Below are positions 25,922 through 38,100 of a stretch of DNA of 64,000 nt, piece by piece. The notes beneath the pieces were generated by a model. The model searched no databases, was not told the DNA's origin, and was given only the letters and a program-made list of their open reading frames with translations. Source of the DNA: Aphelocoma coerulescens. Taxonomy: Eukaryota > Chordata > Aves > Passeriformes > Corvidae. The stretch is from NCBI RefSeq assembly GCF_041296385.1, contig NC_091013.1, positions 68,541,563 to 68,605,562 of the forward strand. The letters run 5' to 3'. Position 1 is the stretch's first letter, and the number at the start of each line of letters is the position of its first letter. The translations under genes and the position numbers were made by a program.

Positions 25922-26472
25922 GCTGTGGTTTAATCCCAGCCACAGCAGAATGGGGGAGAAAAACAAAAGGGCAAAAGCTGGATAACTCATGGGTTGAGAT
26001 AAAGACACTTTAATAGGCAGAGCAAAAGCCGTGCACACAAGCAAAGCAAAACAAGGAATTAATTCCTCACTTGCCATGTGCAGGCAAGTGTTCAGCCATT
26101 TCCAGGAAAGTGGGGTTCCATCACGTGTAATAGGAATGTGGGAAGAAAAATTCCATCACTTCATACATTCCCTTCTTCTTCCCAAAGCTTTATACACTGA
26201 GCACGATGCCATAAGATACAGGATATCTTTGGTCAGTGGGGATCAGCTGTCCAAGCTGTGTCCCATCCCATCCCATCTTCTGGCATACCCCAGCCCATTC
26301 ACTGATGGGGTGTGGTGAGAGGCAGAACGGGCCTTGACATGGTGTAAGCCTTGCTCATTAATAGCTAAAACATCCTCATGTTGTCAACACTATTTTCAGA
26401 ACAAATCCAAAGCACAGCCCCATCCCAGCTACTGTGAAGAGAATTAGCTCTATCCCAGACAAAACCAGCAAA
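25922..26472 (-). mobile_element. ERVL-type solo LTR
   Basis: In retroviral (minus) orientation the block opens with a TGGTTTTGTCTGGGATAGAG-like start, typical of a very common avian ERVL LTR. It ends, again on minus, with GGCTGGGATTAAACCACA. Inside, in the right order on the minus strand, are a TATA box (TATAAA, plus 26,189-26,194) and an ATTAAA poly(A) signal (plus 26,009-26,014), about 180 bases apart. The length of about 550 bases is normal. No internal retroviral sequence adjoins it, so it is a solo LTR left by recombination between two LTRs. The hexamer ACCTTC stands at both edges (25,916-25,921 and 26,473-26,478) and may be the target-site duplication, though 5 bp would be more usual for ERVL. 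Confidence 0.75.
26189..26194 (-). promoter_or_regulatory. TATA box of the ERVL-type LTR
   Basis: TATAAA on the minus strand within a conserved TGTATAAAGC context. It lies upstream (minus sense) of the ATTAAA signal and so sits at the expected U3/R border. Confidence 0.5.
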
Positions 26473-27979
26473 ACCTTCAAAACACAAATCTGAGATGACT
26501 GAAGTAACCACATTTTTTACACTTGGCCAAAAATATTGCACTTAGTGGAATAGCACTTCTAGTATATCCATGTCATCAAAGCACAGACAGCTAAATTAGT
26601 AGCCTTTATAAGGAACTTTATATCCCGCTAGAGATATTGAGAATTTTCTTACAGACCTTTTGCTTCAATCCTTATAACAGTCACCTGGTTTACAGAACTC
26701 TTTTGGGCTCTGTTTGATAGACATATTTTCCTACTCTGAAGTATACTGCTGCATCAGATTGAAAAGCAGATGGGGAAAAGGTGGAAACAGATGATTTCTA
26801 CGTACTGTCACATCCTGTTATTCAAACTTGGGGAAGGGATAGAAGAGGACTGATATATCTTTCAGGGTAGAGGTTTTCCCTTTTGTTTTCAGATTTAATT
26901 TCCCCATGGAACTGACCCTAACACAGAAGATTACAACATATTATTCTTAACTATTTGTTATTTTATATCTTTAGTTACAAAAAAAAAAAAAAAGTTGCCT
27001 TAGCCAGGCACCAAGTTCTGAACTCTTGCACTTTAAGACTGAAAACATCTGGTTTACTAAACAACTGGGACATTTTTGAAATTAAGAAACAAAAAATGTG
27101 ATCCTTTCTTGTTTTTATTTATTGTGTTTTGCATGCATAAAAATGGAATTCAGAGAAGGTTGAACTTTTGTACTATATCACCAATAGCTATAGACAAACA
27201 TTACTGATCTATTTGTACAGAAAAAATTACCTAATATCCTCAGCACTGTAACTCTGCTTGATGGTTTACGCACAAAGAAAATGTATAACCCCTGTGGTTT
27301 CATAGCAACTCTTCATCAACAACGTAAGATTAACTGGAGGTGTGCTGAGTTTTACCTTTAAGAGGGTCTGGATGAGATGTTTAATTAATCATAATATCAA
27401 AGACTGCCAATTAATCACACTTGAAAAGAAATCTCAGTTCTGTAGAAGAAGTGACTAAGAAGCAGGTCCAGCCCTAACAAAGGGGGGTTTATTTCAGTGA
27501 GTTCCAAACCAAAATCAGCTATTTTTCCAGTAGAGTAATTATGCAAAATAAAATCGCCCATTGTATTCTATACAAAAATCTCAAACTTTTTTATTAAACC
27601 CACAGAAGAAGTTCTTTGAAGCCTGCTTTAAAGTTGGAGAATATTGGAATTAGGCCCACACAATTCACACTCCATAATGGTTAATAATCTGAGATTTTTA
27701 AGCAAATTCCCTTCAATTAACATAACACTTTCTTTGGTGGTTGTCCCCTTGTGTCAGCTATCGCCAAACCCATTTCCAGCATCCATAAGGAAAAGGCTTT
27801 ATTATTCGCTTTATTATGCAGCTGAGTCTTAGGCAAACTTTTTTTAAAAAATTATTTTATGGTCCTAGTGAAATTATCATTTTTACCATTGTGATTTATC
27901 TTGTTCCCTTCCTTGGCCAAACCTAGAACTATAAAGCATGGAGTAACTGCCTTCTGCTATATAACACTCATATGTCAGA
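26473..27979. other. Noncoding DNA with one dispersed 20-mer
   Basis: Mostly unassigned AT-rich DNA with an A15 run at 26,979-26,993. Positions 26,583-26,602 are identical over 20 bases to 58,410-58,429 in the same orientation, which suggests a shared unrecognised repeat. Confidence 0.5.
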
Positions 27980-28320
27980 CTTCCAGTACCTTAAGGGGGC
28001 CTAAGAAAGAGCTGAAGACCTAAGACAAGTGCATGTAGTGATAGGAAAAGCGGCAATGGTTTTAAACTGAATGAGGATCTATTTAGGTCAGATATAAGAA
28101 CTAAGTCTTTTTACTATGAAGGTGGTAAAACACTGAAAGAGGGTGCCCAGAGCAGTAGTAGATGGCCCATCCATGGAAATAGGCAAGGTCAGGTTGGATG
28201 GGACTCTGAGAAACCTTTGATGTCCCTGCTTATTGAGGTTGAAGATGTCTCTGCTCCTTGCAGGGGGCCGGGACAAGACGAACTTTGAAGGTCCCTTCCA
28301 ACTCAAAATATTCTATGATC
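27980..28320 (+). mobile_element. CR1: CR1 LINE 3' end
   Basis: A 5'-truncated CR1 tail in plus orientation. Ordered landmarks are CCAGTACCTTAAGGGGGCCT at the left edge, TGTAGTGATAGG, a TTTTACTATGAAGGTGGT block (remnant of the ORF2 C-terminus), GGGTGCCCAGAG, AGGTCAGGTTGGATGGG, AGATGTC…CTGC, and finally GGTCCCTTCCAACTC followed by ATTCTATGATC. The end matches the short tandem ATTCTATG-type terminus typical of CR1, which has no poly(A) tail. Stops interrupt the coding remnant. Moderate divergence suggests a middle-aged copy. Confidence 0.9.
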
Positions 28321-31300
28321 CCTTCTGCTCCTCAAGAGCATTTTCCTTCCCTTTTCCAGTCAGGTTCTTCTCAAGAACAAAATCAAGAACAGAAAAAATC
28401 TGAGCTGCTTTTCCTCAACCTGTGCTAAAGCCTTGTTTGTGATAAAGTATTGTGTAATCCCTCTCTCTTACGATGCTGACCAGTGGAAGTGTGATTACTC
28501 TGGAAATCATTAGCAATCCTCACTGAGTAAACCCAAGTGATCACAGGCAAGTACAGCTAGGTTTTCATCAGGAATTAAATATAATCTTTAATGTACATGT
28601 TGTTCAGTCTACTACATCTACATACAAAGTATGTAGTCACATACTTTTGGCAGTAAGAAAGGCTATTTCCAGGCTCTCCATTCACTGCAGAGGAATTTGT
28701 GAATAAAGTTTATGGCAAAATCCTATTGAACTGCCAAAAATCCAGAGTAGTTTGTTTTACAAACCTTTCCTAAGAGGTAAAAAAGACCACTGTATTGCTT
28801 TTCCATGGGCATAGTCACTTACTCAAATTATTCCGCTCTGCTCAATCACAATGCATTTCCACAGCTGAATCCTACCTAGGCCACCACTCTGTTTTAACAC
28901 TCCTTTCTTGTTTCCCTGTTGTATAGGAGTGATAGAGAAAAGCTAATGTGGCAAGGAGAGGAAGTTCCTGAAGGGGAAGTGAGCGTGTACTGAATAACAT
29001 GGTGGGGAAGTCAACCAGCAAAACCTACTGAAATCAGTGAGATTATTTCCACTTGTTTCCATAGGCACTGGGCAAATCCTTTGACAGCTGTCTAGGCCAG
29101 TCTGGCAGGAGATATGCATCAAGGACTTTTAACAGTGCTATTAAATGGTATCTTCAACCACAATATGTTCTTCCCAAAAGAAAACATTTCAGCTCAAGTT
29201 TTCCACCCAACCAGGAGGTGATAACCAAAATACATGTCTACAGCTGTAAGAACATGTGAGCAAATCCATTACAAATGATCAATGCAAATTTTCAGGCACA
29301 TTCAAATTGTCGAGATCCAAAACTTATTTCAGACCATCTTTTTGTTAGCTTAAACTGGAAGTAAATATGGAAACAAAGAGCAGCAGTCTGTTGAACATGG
29401 ACTTTATTTCAAAGTATATAAGTACTCTGGCATTTGGCATTACCTCAACATGGCTTTTGGGCAAGCAGCCACTCTGCAAACTTAAAGACATTCTGTGAAT
29501 TTACGCTATAATTTTGGAAAGAGCTTGCTGCTTATCCATTGAGAAAGTGAAATACTGTTTTTTTCCAATGTGCTGTTCATTTACTGGAAAACTCTGCTCT
29601 CTCTCATAAAGCCAGAAATGCTCTATATTCTTATTTCCCAAAAGCAGAATGGTACATTGAAAAGCAAAATAGGCAACATCTGCAATTCACAGATGGAAGA
29701 AAAGAGATCATTGTCTGTAGTATCCAATAAAAATATTTTCAATAAACACCCCACGAAGGGCTTAACTGGAGAATAACATGAGCATTCCAGCACAATACTT
29801 TAGGTATTCCACAGTCCAAGTGAAAAGGACACCATTTTATTGCAGGGCATCTCGGTTTTCAGAGGACCAATCATAATAAAAAGCTAACTCTTAGCCTGAA
29901 AAACAAGCCTCAGAGCTCTATTTTTCCAATAATTCAAGATTATCCAAGGTTTGTGTTTAACAATTTGTGTTTGTAAATTACTCCAAGCTGTAGAAAGACT
30001 TAGACTTTGTTTCCAGAGCATTTAAAAACATGATTTTTTTTAATGCCTTCCATTATTATAACTAAGCAATGAATGACTTCTATGCCATTATGTTTTCCAG
30101 ATAGTACAATACAGATGACAGTGCCATCATTTTCTCAACTTTCAAGAATTGGTTTCAAAACTAGGCAAGAGGGTTTTCATTGCATTCCAGACAACTGATT
30201 TTTCAGTATTTCACATTATATCTTTTGATAGCCTTGCACTCCTATTATTGCGATCATGTAACTGGTGTAACTTGGCTTCAAAGAGGTTAAGAAACTCTAA
30301 TTGCTTTATGAATTCCCGTTAGACTTAGAAGTTCAGAAAACTTTGACCTGCATGAATTCACTTGTCCCCAGTGTACAGAGTCCACTGCTTTTGGGCCTGT
30401 ACATTTCAGTTGTTTTATCAAAGGAAATATAAGCCATAATTTTTCTCTTTGACCATCAGGAAAGACCGACTAGCTAAAAATTATAGCATAACCTCCTTTT
30501 CTTTCTAGTCTAACAAGGCCATTTAATTTTTTGGTTTTGACATTGACAAAAATGAAGAATTTGCTGTTGCCATTGTTTTCTGACACACACTTAGACACAC
30601 TTCTCCCACATTGCCAGTGGGAGTTACCTGACTAAAAGCTTTTAGTAAATTAACAAATAGTTTAAGTCAGTAATGCAAGCTTCCTCTATCTGTGCTGGAA
30701 GTAACTCACAAGGCATTCATCCTCTCATGTAAAATGGACAGTTCTTATTTATATCCCTTGACTGGAGAGGAAGCTTAGGCAACAGTAACACCAGCTACCC
30801 CTAAACCCATGGTTAGAAACTCTTCTATGATGACTAAAGCAGCTCATAATTCAAAACCTCTGTTTTTCAAGGAAAAAAAAATACCTTTTTTCTTGAACAG
30901 AAACAAGGTTTGAAAAAAATATAGATCATATTTAAACTTTGAAAGTTAAGAAAATAATATACCATATCTTGTAAAATTGAATTTTAATATTTTTTTAAGT
31001 AATTTGTCAAAATATGCTCTCTCTTTCAATACTGTGCTTCAAAGGCTTTCTGGAAGAAGAATTGGCGTGGGTTTTTTTAAACCAATCAAGCTCACCAGAA
31101 GCATGTTTTCTCAAAATGTTGCTTCAAATCTCTACAAAAGAGCAATGAATTGGTTATAAGAGCTTTTCTTATTAATATTGTTAGTGAATTCATAAAAGCT
31201 TTAGCAATTAACATGCAGAATGAAAAGTCTTTTTTTTTTTTTCTGTGAGAGTTGCTTATTTCTCCAGGCTGTAACATAAGCAGAAATAGAGGAGTAAATT

Positions 31301-32779
31301 AAATTACAAATATTCTCCTGCTTTGGGGTAATGACCTCTCTTGGTGCTTTAGTTTCCATTAAGCATTTTTGTGAGGGGTGGGGGATCATTTCTAGGATAT
31401 TTTTACCATATTGTTATACAAACTGGGGTGCTTCTTCAAGCTTTTCATGCCTAAGGATCACTTCACAACTTCTCCAAAAATGAGAATATAAATATTATTT
31501 TCAAACACTTATGAAAATTAACAGGAATGGTTACTTGGAGTTCTGTTCCCTTTTTAAAATTACTCCTTCCAACACCATATTGAGGTGGTTAAATTTTGTA
31601 CTGTGAGACATATGGCTTCAATATCCTCTGTGAAATGTAATTAAAGTTAAACATGAAAGTAAACATTTGCAGTTTTGATGCTTTAAGCAACTTTATAAAA
31701 TAAATTTAGAAGATGATTCATTGGTTTCTTACCTCTTTCTTTTTCCTTTGGATCTCAGGGGAACCATCCACATGAAGACACCCACATGAAACTGATATAA
31801 CTTTATGAAATATTTATTTCTTCCCCAAAGCACCTTATTCTACTAAAACTAAAGAGCATTAAAGATGACCTATCTGAATCCAGCTCTGCTCTCTTCAGCT
31901 TATCAGCCAGGTTTTTTGCGTCCATTCATGTGTACTCTTACAATTTCAGATGGTGAAATATATATATAACTTGGTATTTTAATCCAAAGGTATTGATTCT
32001 CACATTTTTATCGAGATGCATTGACAACATTGTTTCAGTTCAGAGGCATTAGTGTGTTGAAGCTTTACACTGAAATCCATTTAAAACATACTCCTGTTGT
32101 TTTCTTAGCAGCCCAAATAAATCCTATAGTTTTCATGTGCCATTTTCTTCTCTTTGTACTTTTCTTTGCATTATGCACTTTTAATCTAATATATCTGTAC
32201 AGTCTCTCCTAGAGAAGTTTTATTATCTTCTGGTTTTTATATCTCTGAGTTTCCAAGATCCATGACTGCTCAGTTTAATAACAGCATTTCTTTAATTTTG
32301 CTAGTCTAAGACATTCCTTCATATTTAACATGTATTTGTGTCATGTGACAATACTGAATCACTCTAAATCTCTTCAGCACCATCAAAGCCATGCTAAGCT
32401 AAAGAAAATTAGATATTTAAAAATAACCAACTTTGACATGGCCTGGGAGATGCTAAATGCAGCCTACAAAGCCATAAGAAATTAATTTACCTGAAATTCA
32501 GCAAAAACTGTGACTCACATATCTGTGTCTTTATGGAAAAACAAATTGTTACTTTTTTCTTCAAACATCATAGCCTAAGTCTTTGAGTGCTAAGTCTGCA
32601 GATGCCTGGGGCTCATAACCTGTAAATGTGGCTGGTAGTGTAAAAACAGATGAAGGTTTACCTGAAAATTAGATGATAATGCAGTTTTTCTTTCATTTTA
32701 GGTTTCAATAAAAAGCATAAATTCTATGGACTCTAAAAATAAATAGAAAAAGTAACACCAAAAGCAAATTAGACTAACT
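28321..32779. other. Noncoding DNA with weak ancient repeat fragments
   Basis: No exon recognised. Two short motifs may be remnants of the ancient amniote repeat seen better at 49,482: ACTGAAATCAGTGAGATTAT near 29,028 and CATTGCCAGTGGGAGTTACC near 30,609. A T-run lies near 31,231. Otherwise nothing stands out. Confidence 0.45.
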
Positions 32780-32800
32780 GGGGCGGGGGGGGGGGGGGAG
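32780..32800 (+). repeat. G-rich homopolymer run
   Basis: The run is GGGG, C, then 14 G, A, G. It is isolated in AT-rich DNA and has no adjacent repeat. Such a run can form G-quadruplex structures and is prone to length variation and sequencing error. Confidence 0.85.
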
Positions 32801-33735
32801 CAATTAATAGCTCACTTTTTATCCTATGAAATGCATTTTCTTGAGTAATTGGACAAAAGTGCTACTCTACATTGGTGTTGTTATTTGTTCTTTCCATGCT
32901 TTTAAAAGTCAGGATCTAATTAGAATAACCAGTTATTAGCTATTGTTTGTGTCGGTGATTTATCAAATTAAATGGTTATTATATTCATACTTTACTTTTT
33001 AAACAATTTACTGCCCTGTAAAACTGCTTTTTAAGTGTCATTGAACTACTTAGGGATTTAGCAAAGAACGTTTCTAATTTTGCTGATGGGAGGAGAGGGG
33101 ATTTAAATTTTGTGCTTTGCAAACCACTTCTATTTTAACAGGCAAATCCCCAAGAAGGAAAATATATGATCCGTCCAGTCCACAGAAAAAAATATCTTTA
33201 CAACAGTTCATACCTGTCGCACGTGTCCCTAACATTCAGTGATTCTGTACATTACAACAGAAATTCCATCCCTCTGACAAGCCATATCACAGATCCAAGG
33301 ATAAGCTTTCAACTTGTGCTTCAAACGAGCATTTCAACAGGTTCAAATTAAGGAAACTATAGCCTCTGCCATGAAGTAAGGAAAAACGAAGGAATAAAAC
33401 CTGCCCAATTCCATAGGTGTCTGAAGTACACCTAGAATTTCTTACAAACAATAGTTTTCTTGCTGAAAGTTGAATCCAGAAGCTTGGTTATTTTACATGG
33501 AGTAATCACAGGAATCTATCTCCTGACCTCATTTATGACACAGGAATAAGACAGCCACATGTACACCCACATTTCCTAAAAGTCCTTCTGAAATCACGCT
33601 AAAGACATGTATAACATCAGGAACACATGACACAACAGAGATCATTAATTTAGTCGTGCTTCCATCATCATCCACATTGCATAACTATCCATTCCCTTCA
33701 GAAGCCATTTCTGAATATAAGAAGGACAAGAAGGT
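32801..33735. other. AT-rich noncoding DNA, homeobox-like motif cluster at the left
   Basis: No exon or repeat recognised. The part at about 32,905-33,000 contains TCTAATTAGAA, TTTATC and AAATTAAATGG motifs close together, in the style of conserved developmental enhancers. This is only a resemblance. Confidence 0.35.
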
Positions 33736-33988
33736 AGCAGTCAGCATGGATCAACGAAGTCCATTTAAACAAAAGAAAAAGTGTTTCAGTGTGAGGATGG
33801 TCAAACACTGGAGTATCTTGCCCACAGATGTTGTGGAGTCTCCATACAGAGACATATTCAGAATCCAGCTGGAAAAAGCCATGAGCATCCTGCTGTAGCC
33901 CACCCTACTCTGAGCAGAGGGATTAGACTCGATGATCTCCAAAGGTGTCTTCCAGCCTCAATTGTTCCATTTCTCTGTCATTCTATAA
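33736..33988 (+). mobile_element. CR1: CR1 LINE 3' end, C-terminal coding remnant
   Basis: A 5'-truncated CR1 tail that keeps an open C-terminal ORF2 remnant. The translated part reads FSVRMVKHWSILPTDVVESP, equivalent to the FTVRVVEHWNRLPREVVESP end of CR1 ORF2, then an IFRIQLEKAMSILL-like end and a TAG stop at 33,897-33,899. After the stop come CTGAGCAGAGGGATTAGACT, GATGATCTCCAAAGG, CTTCCAGCCTCAATTGTTCC and a terminal CATTCTATAA. The TCTCCAAAGG wording marks a different CR1 subfamily from the copies at 27,980 and 48,770, which have a TTTAA(A/G)G-type block. The upstream polymerase domain is missing, so no active protein is possible. Confidence 0.85.
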
Positions 33989-35008
33989 GTTTCAGGCTGT
34001 TGCAGATGGCAATGTTCTACTGTTAATCCCATCTTTATAATAATGGGCCATCACTGCTGCCTGTTTCAGACAGTCACCAAAGGATTTATGCCATGTGCAC
34101 CAACAGCTTCCAGACGTGTGGGTAAACGACAAAACCTGACTCACTGCAGGGATGTGGTTAGCTATGGCTAGTTTTGACTCAAGGAACTAGTCTGTAAATT
34201 AAATTGCAGAATACGCCTTTCTCCGGGACAAAACCAAAGCCCATTCATCTCTTGCATCAAATTCAGCTTTTTCTGAATCTGGAATTTTCTTTTTTATAAT
34301 TAATTTTTATTAATTTTTATCAAGTCAAGACCAAAACTCAGCAATCTCTGATTTTAATGAAAATGTTAAACTGCTCAGCTAGAGGCTTTACCTACGCATT
34401 TGTTTCCCTTATGGAATTGTTCTGTGACATCTATTCATATACTGTCATGAAAATTTTTGCATCATTCAGGAATTTTGATATTCTTACAATTATGGGCTGC
34501 TTATTGGCAGATATAATTAGGGATGTGTGCTTTGGGAGTGGGGGAGAAATAAATTATAAAAACATAAAGTTTTACTGCATATTTCACTGCAACTGAAAAC
34601 TGTAATTATGGGTTGTGTGATATAGACAAATTGGTATACAGCATAACAAAGGAACCTCAGCCTACTTATTAGAATGGTAAAAAAAAGAGTATTAAGTGTA
34701 ATTAAGGTTGGCTTTTTTCTTTTTTCAACCATGCATTTACATGACATAAACTTTGTTAGTACCCATTGTAGCAAAAGTTATAATTTGGAAAGAAAAATGT
34801 GATTATAAGAAGCTATTATCAAAATTTTAGTTACGTTCTGCCATATTTTCTGGAGTCATGAAATGAAGAACATTTTAATGACTCTTTCTTAATACATCAA
34901 GTTTTTGTCCTTGCATTAAATTATATGCTAATTGCATGAACTGTCTTTGAATCTGACTTGAGTGATTCTTCTTTCATTATCGAGGGTTTTTCTTCTCTCC
35001 CTGCATGT
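33989..35008. other. AT-rich noncoding DNA, nothing recognised
   Basis: No exon, RNA gene or repeat family recognised; open frames remain below 86 codons. Confidence 0.55.
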
Positions 35009-35039
35009 AGGAATCCAAGTGATATATATATAAACCATG

Positions 35040-35091
<52 letters not shown>

Positions 35092-35112
35092 TTCCATATA
35101 AAAAGGAATCCA
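35009..35112 (-). repeat. T48 run between 9-bp direct repeats
   Basis: A run of 48 T (35,041-35,088) lies between two copies of AGGAATCCA at 35,009-35,017 and 35,104-35,112. The direct repeats look like a target-site duplication around an 86-bp insertion, with the homopolymer being a poly(A) tail on the minus strand. A few dozen AT-rich bases lie on either side of the run. It might be a tiny retroposed fragment or simply an expanded homopolymer; bird CR1 elements do not end in poly(A). Confidence 0.6.
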
Positions 35113-38100
35113 GAATGAGGGAAATTGTTAAAAAACTGTTCACATGTCATTGCAATAGAAAAAAGGAGCAAAAGTTATCATTCAAAATAAAACAGAATTT
35201 TATTTAATCAACAGGCTTCCTAGAATTGATTTTTCCCCAAGATTCTGTTTTGTAACCAGGTGCTTGTAGCTTTCCTCTCTATATTGGCATATTTTATCAG
35301 AACTCAGTAGAAGTACTTACTTGCAAAAAAACTCTATAGATTTATAACATTCACATTATTTTTTTTTTAGTAATTATAACTAGTAAATGGAAGCTGCAAT
35401 CTGATCATTAGACATATTTTCTACTTCATAGGGATGTGCACTGGAAAAATTTCAACAAAGAATTTTTATTACACGACTCATTTTACTGCTGAAAGCTACT
35501 TTCACATTTGTATTACAATTAGAAGCATAGGCAGTAAAATTCAAGTGGAGAAGTGAGGGAGAATGTAAGATAAACTTTATTTCCAGACATGGAAAGAAAC
35601 AATATAATTGAAATTTTGGGCACAAGAAAATTCTGAAGAATAAGAAATCTTTTTTAGAAAGAAAAAATGTAACTTCTTTTTTGTTTTTCAGCCAGACAGT
35701 GTGACTTTTCAGACTGGACTATCTGCATGCTTAGATTTGGCTCAGCAGTGGTTGGAAGTAATGCATCCCTAGTAGTCTTTCATTTTTCTTAACTCCTCAT
35801 TTTACAGGGCTAAACTGTGGATTTTGGAGTTAAATTTTATAGTTAAGGTCAATTAATTTTATTATTTTGCTCTGTGTTATTTAATTTATGTTCCTATGGA
35901 GATTTTTAGAAGAGTTGCAAAACAGCACCACTTTCCCATGTTTTTTGATAGTGGTTGGTTTACATGACACTGTGTTTTTTTACAAAGCATCTTTTTGTCA
36001 CAATGTCTCAGGTAGCAGCCAGGTCAAGTACTGTGAGGTCAACCCCTTGCCACAGTATGGGACCAGGTGGTTGGCATACTAAATGGCAGGCAGATTATTC
36101 CATACAACAGGGTTATTACTGAGGTCTGGAGTTCTTCAAACTATTTTCTGCCAACATCTTCATGCCTGCCTTGAGTTTAAACATATTCAAGTCCTTACCT
36201 CACTGAGGCAATGAGGGGATTGAATAGCAGCACTCCTTTAGCCAACAGACAAATAATACCCTTACAACAAACAAGTGTCTGCAGCAGAAATGTCACTGGA
36301 GGGGACTTAATTAACTCAGGATTAAAACAATCCTCTCAATCACCATTTAACATGTGTTAGGCTCAACATAATGCTCGAGGAAAAAGAGCAATGGAGCAGT
36401 ATGAGAAGCTGATTCATGAGCAGATGGCTTAGGGCTGGACCTCCAATTCCAGCACTATCTTCAGACAAAGGAATTTTCTTCTGGCAGAGCAACAGGTCTC
36501 ATCACGCAGCACACAGACAGCATAGGCAGACACTGAGAGGAAAGAGCTCTGAAACATATTACCTCTCAGTGCACTGCACCCATAGGGTCACAGGCAATTG
36601 ATTTTTTGCTATTTTTGACAGAGTTGTGCCTTTAGAACTTCCCCACAGAACGGCCAGTATAGTAGTTATGTATCATGGCATTAAGAACTTAATGCAAACA
36701 GTTTGTTCTAGCTAGACTTGGGAAGTGGCATATCATTTCATCATCCTTACTAACTTCCTTCAGAAACATGAAAAACAAAATTGAGTACAAGGTTTAGTTC
36801 TTGCTAACTGGTATTATCACAACGTATTAAGTGACTGATCAAAAATAAAATCTTTCAAGGATTGACAAACATATCTGGTTTGGCCCTATTTTTCAAGTAA
36901 GTTTATGAACTATCTGACATGCAGTTGCTTCAGTTACATTTTAAATAGAATATAATAGCAGATCAACATCCCTTTGGGAGCAAATTTGTGCCAAAATAGC
37001 TCAAGAGTGTGCACTCTGAACAGCAAAGAGAGAAATGTAGAACCTTGGAAATGGCTTCAGTATAACCATCCAGCCATAAGCTCAAGAAAACATCAATTCT
37101 GAAGAAAGGCATGTGTGAGTGATGGGACAGTGTGGCTGAAGGACTACCCCATTTCCATTAGCCTTTGAGTCAAGTGGTGAGGTAGGCTTATCTCTGCTCT
37201 TGTGAGCACAGAAGAAGATCAAAGATCTCTTTGCTCTTCTTCCCATAAACCTACCCCTCAACATGTGTAGCTCTCTTGCAAGAAAGTTATCTTGGGGAAG
37301 TCACAGAGACCAAAAAATAAAGAGATCTGTGGAGAGATAAAGAACAGTGTCTTGTTTCTTAACTCTGTGGACTGGTGTGCCATCTTGATCTGCCTTCTTT
37401 TTTCAGGGTCTGATGAAAAGTGTTTCCAAATGTTTGACTTTGTAAGACAAACAGAGGTGTGACTTTTTTCTATAGACCCAGTATTTGCTTAAACCTAGGG
37501 TCCTCAAACCTGGAAAAAAAAAAAAAAAAGAAATTGCACAGAAAACAGATTAAAACCTTCTCTCATTATTTCAGTAACTGATACACTAAAGTAAAAATAA
37601 AAGTTAATGATGGAGGAAAAAGTCCATGGCACCAACAAATAACTTCCTACCACACATAACCTCAGTGCCACATCTAGGAAAGCATCTGTGCATTGTCCTT
37701 AACCACAAATACACAAGGAGCTTAGTGAAGGAAAAAAAAACCCTTCTGCTCCAAAAGGAAATATGTGTGTAAGAAACATCACCTCCTGAAACTACCATTT
37801 CAGTAAGTGCAAATATAGAAATGTTAATTCTCGCTACACTCCCAAGGATGGGCTTGGAGTTTTTTTGTTCTGGAGCAAGTTACTGTGGAATAACACTGAG
37901 TTTGGTATATCCAGTTTTTGCTTTGTACGTGGACACCTCCATCCCGTGTTCAAGGCTTTAGAAATACTAGACTAATAAAAGTTATTGGCTTTCCTCTCTA
38001 AAGCAGAATTCAAACTGATTTATTTAGCAAATTTGTCTTGCTCAACCTTGTTTTTCAGGTTTTCTCAGTAGTCAGTGGAATAACTCATCTCCTCTCATCT

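Noticed and set aside
26258..26275. (CCCAT)3-type short repeat
   Set aside because: It lies inside the ERVL-type LTR and is part of that element, not a separate microsatellite.
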